Shown here in pieces: positions 5,615 to 5,671 of a stretch of 5,671 nucleotides of DNA. The first letter of the stretch is position 1; each line of letters starts with the position of its first letter. Made by a program: the position numbers and the translations under genes. The notes beneath the pieces are model-generated. The model was not told the DNA's origin and ran no database searches. It saw only the letters and a program-made list of their open reading frames with translations. The DNA is from an uncultured bacterium. GTDB taxonomy: Bacteria > Cyanobacteriota > Vampirovibrionia > Gastranaerophilales > Gastranaerophilaceae. Where the stretch lies: contig USOK01000115.1 of the NCBI GenBank assembly GCA_900556295.1, positions 1 to 5,671 of the forward strand. Reading direction: 5' to 3'.

Positions 5615-5620
5615 AAGGAG
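5615..5620 (+). promoter_or_regulatory. strong Shine-Dalgarno of the right-edge gene
   Basis: AAGGAG is followed by eight bases and ATG at 5629. It shows that the host uses canonical Shine-Dalgarno signals, which makes their absence before the 114-aa gene more notable. Confidence 0.85.
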
Positions 5621-5628
5621 AATTAAGA

Positions 5629-5671
5629 ATGTTTTATTTGAAGAGAACTGCATCAACAGGCAGATATGAGC
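5629..5671 (+). CDS. N-terminus of an unidentified protein, cut by the window edge
   Basis: ATG at 5629 behind a canonical AAGGAG opens a frame of 14 complete codons (MFYLKRTASTGRYE) that runs off the window. The visible residues are basic and polar, with no signal peptide apparent so far. Too little is present to assign a family. The gene is transcribed away from the minus-strand cluster and shares the 126-bp intergenic region with it. Confidence 0.7.
   Translation, partial: MFYLKRTASTGRYE

Overview
The window is AT-rich bacterial DNA. One minus-strand gene cluster fills it almost completely, and there are two partial plus-strand genes at the edges. The central pair is a TIGR03960-type radical SAM protein fused to a TIGR03936/DUF2344 domain, directly followed by an Rne/Rng-family ribonuclease. 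This pair is conserved in Cyanobacteria, Clostridia and Actinobacteria. The fused form, the low GC content and the unrecognised small membrane proteins fit best with a non-photosynthetic gut cyanobacterial relative (Gastranaerophilales/'Melainabacteria'). A clostridial-type host is possible, and the taxonomy is inference only.

Layout in transcription order on the minus strand: (1) a 114-aa soluble protein of unknown function (5502-5158) has a good sigma70-type promoter placed so that its transcript would start at or very near the ATG (leaderless). (2) After 33 nt comes the 859-aa radical SAM fusion (5124-2545, GTG or TTG start). (3) The 608-aa ribonuclease E/G (2534-708) has its Shine-Dalgarno overlapping the radical SAM stop. 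(4) A 95-aa protein with a signal peptide and one membrane segment (718-431, probable TTG start) overlaps the ribonuclease stop. (5) A 77-aa pilin-like membrane protein (422-189) has a Shine-Dalgarno that includes the stop codon of the gene before it. From the radical SAM gene onward the junctions are 10 nt or less, or overlapping, which suggests one translationally coupled operon.

At the left edge, a plus-strand reading frame (1-186) converges on the operon with only 2 bp between the stops and no recognisable terminator. At the right edge, a divergent plus-strand gene begins at 5629 behind a strong Shine-Dalgarno and runs out of the window. The 126-bp region between the divergent genes is the only real intergenic space. 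It holds the minus-strand promoter, a possible weak plus-strand promoter and a short direct repeat.

The ribonuclease retains the RNase E catalytic aspartates, 5'-sensor residues and zinc-link cysteines, and carries a roughly 195-residue disordered charged tail. The radical SAM partner has the CxxxCxxC cluster and a second cysteine cluster, but its biochemical role is unknown. The least explained part is the pair of small membrane proteins coupled to the ribonuclease. No RNA genes, CRISPR arrays or insertion sequences were seen.
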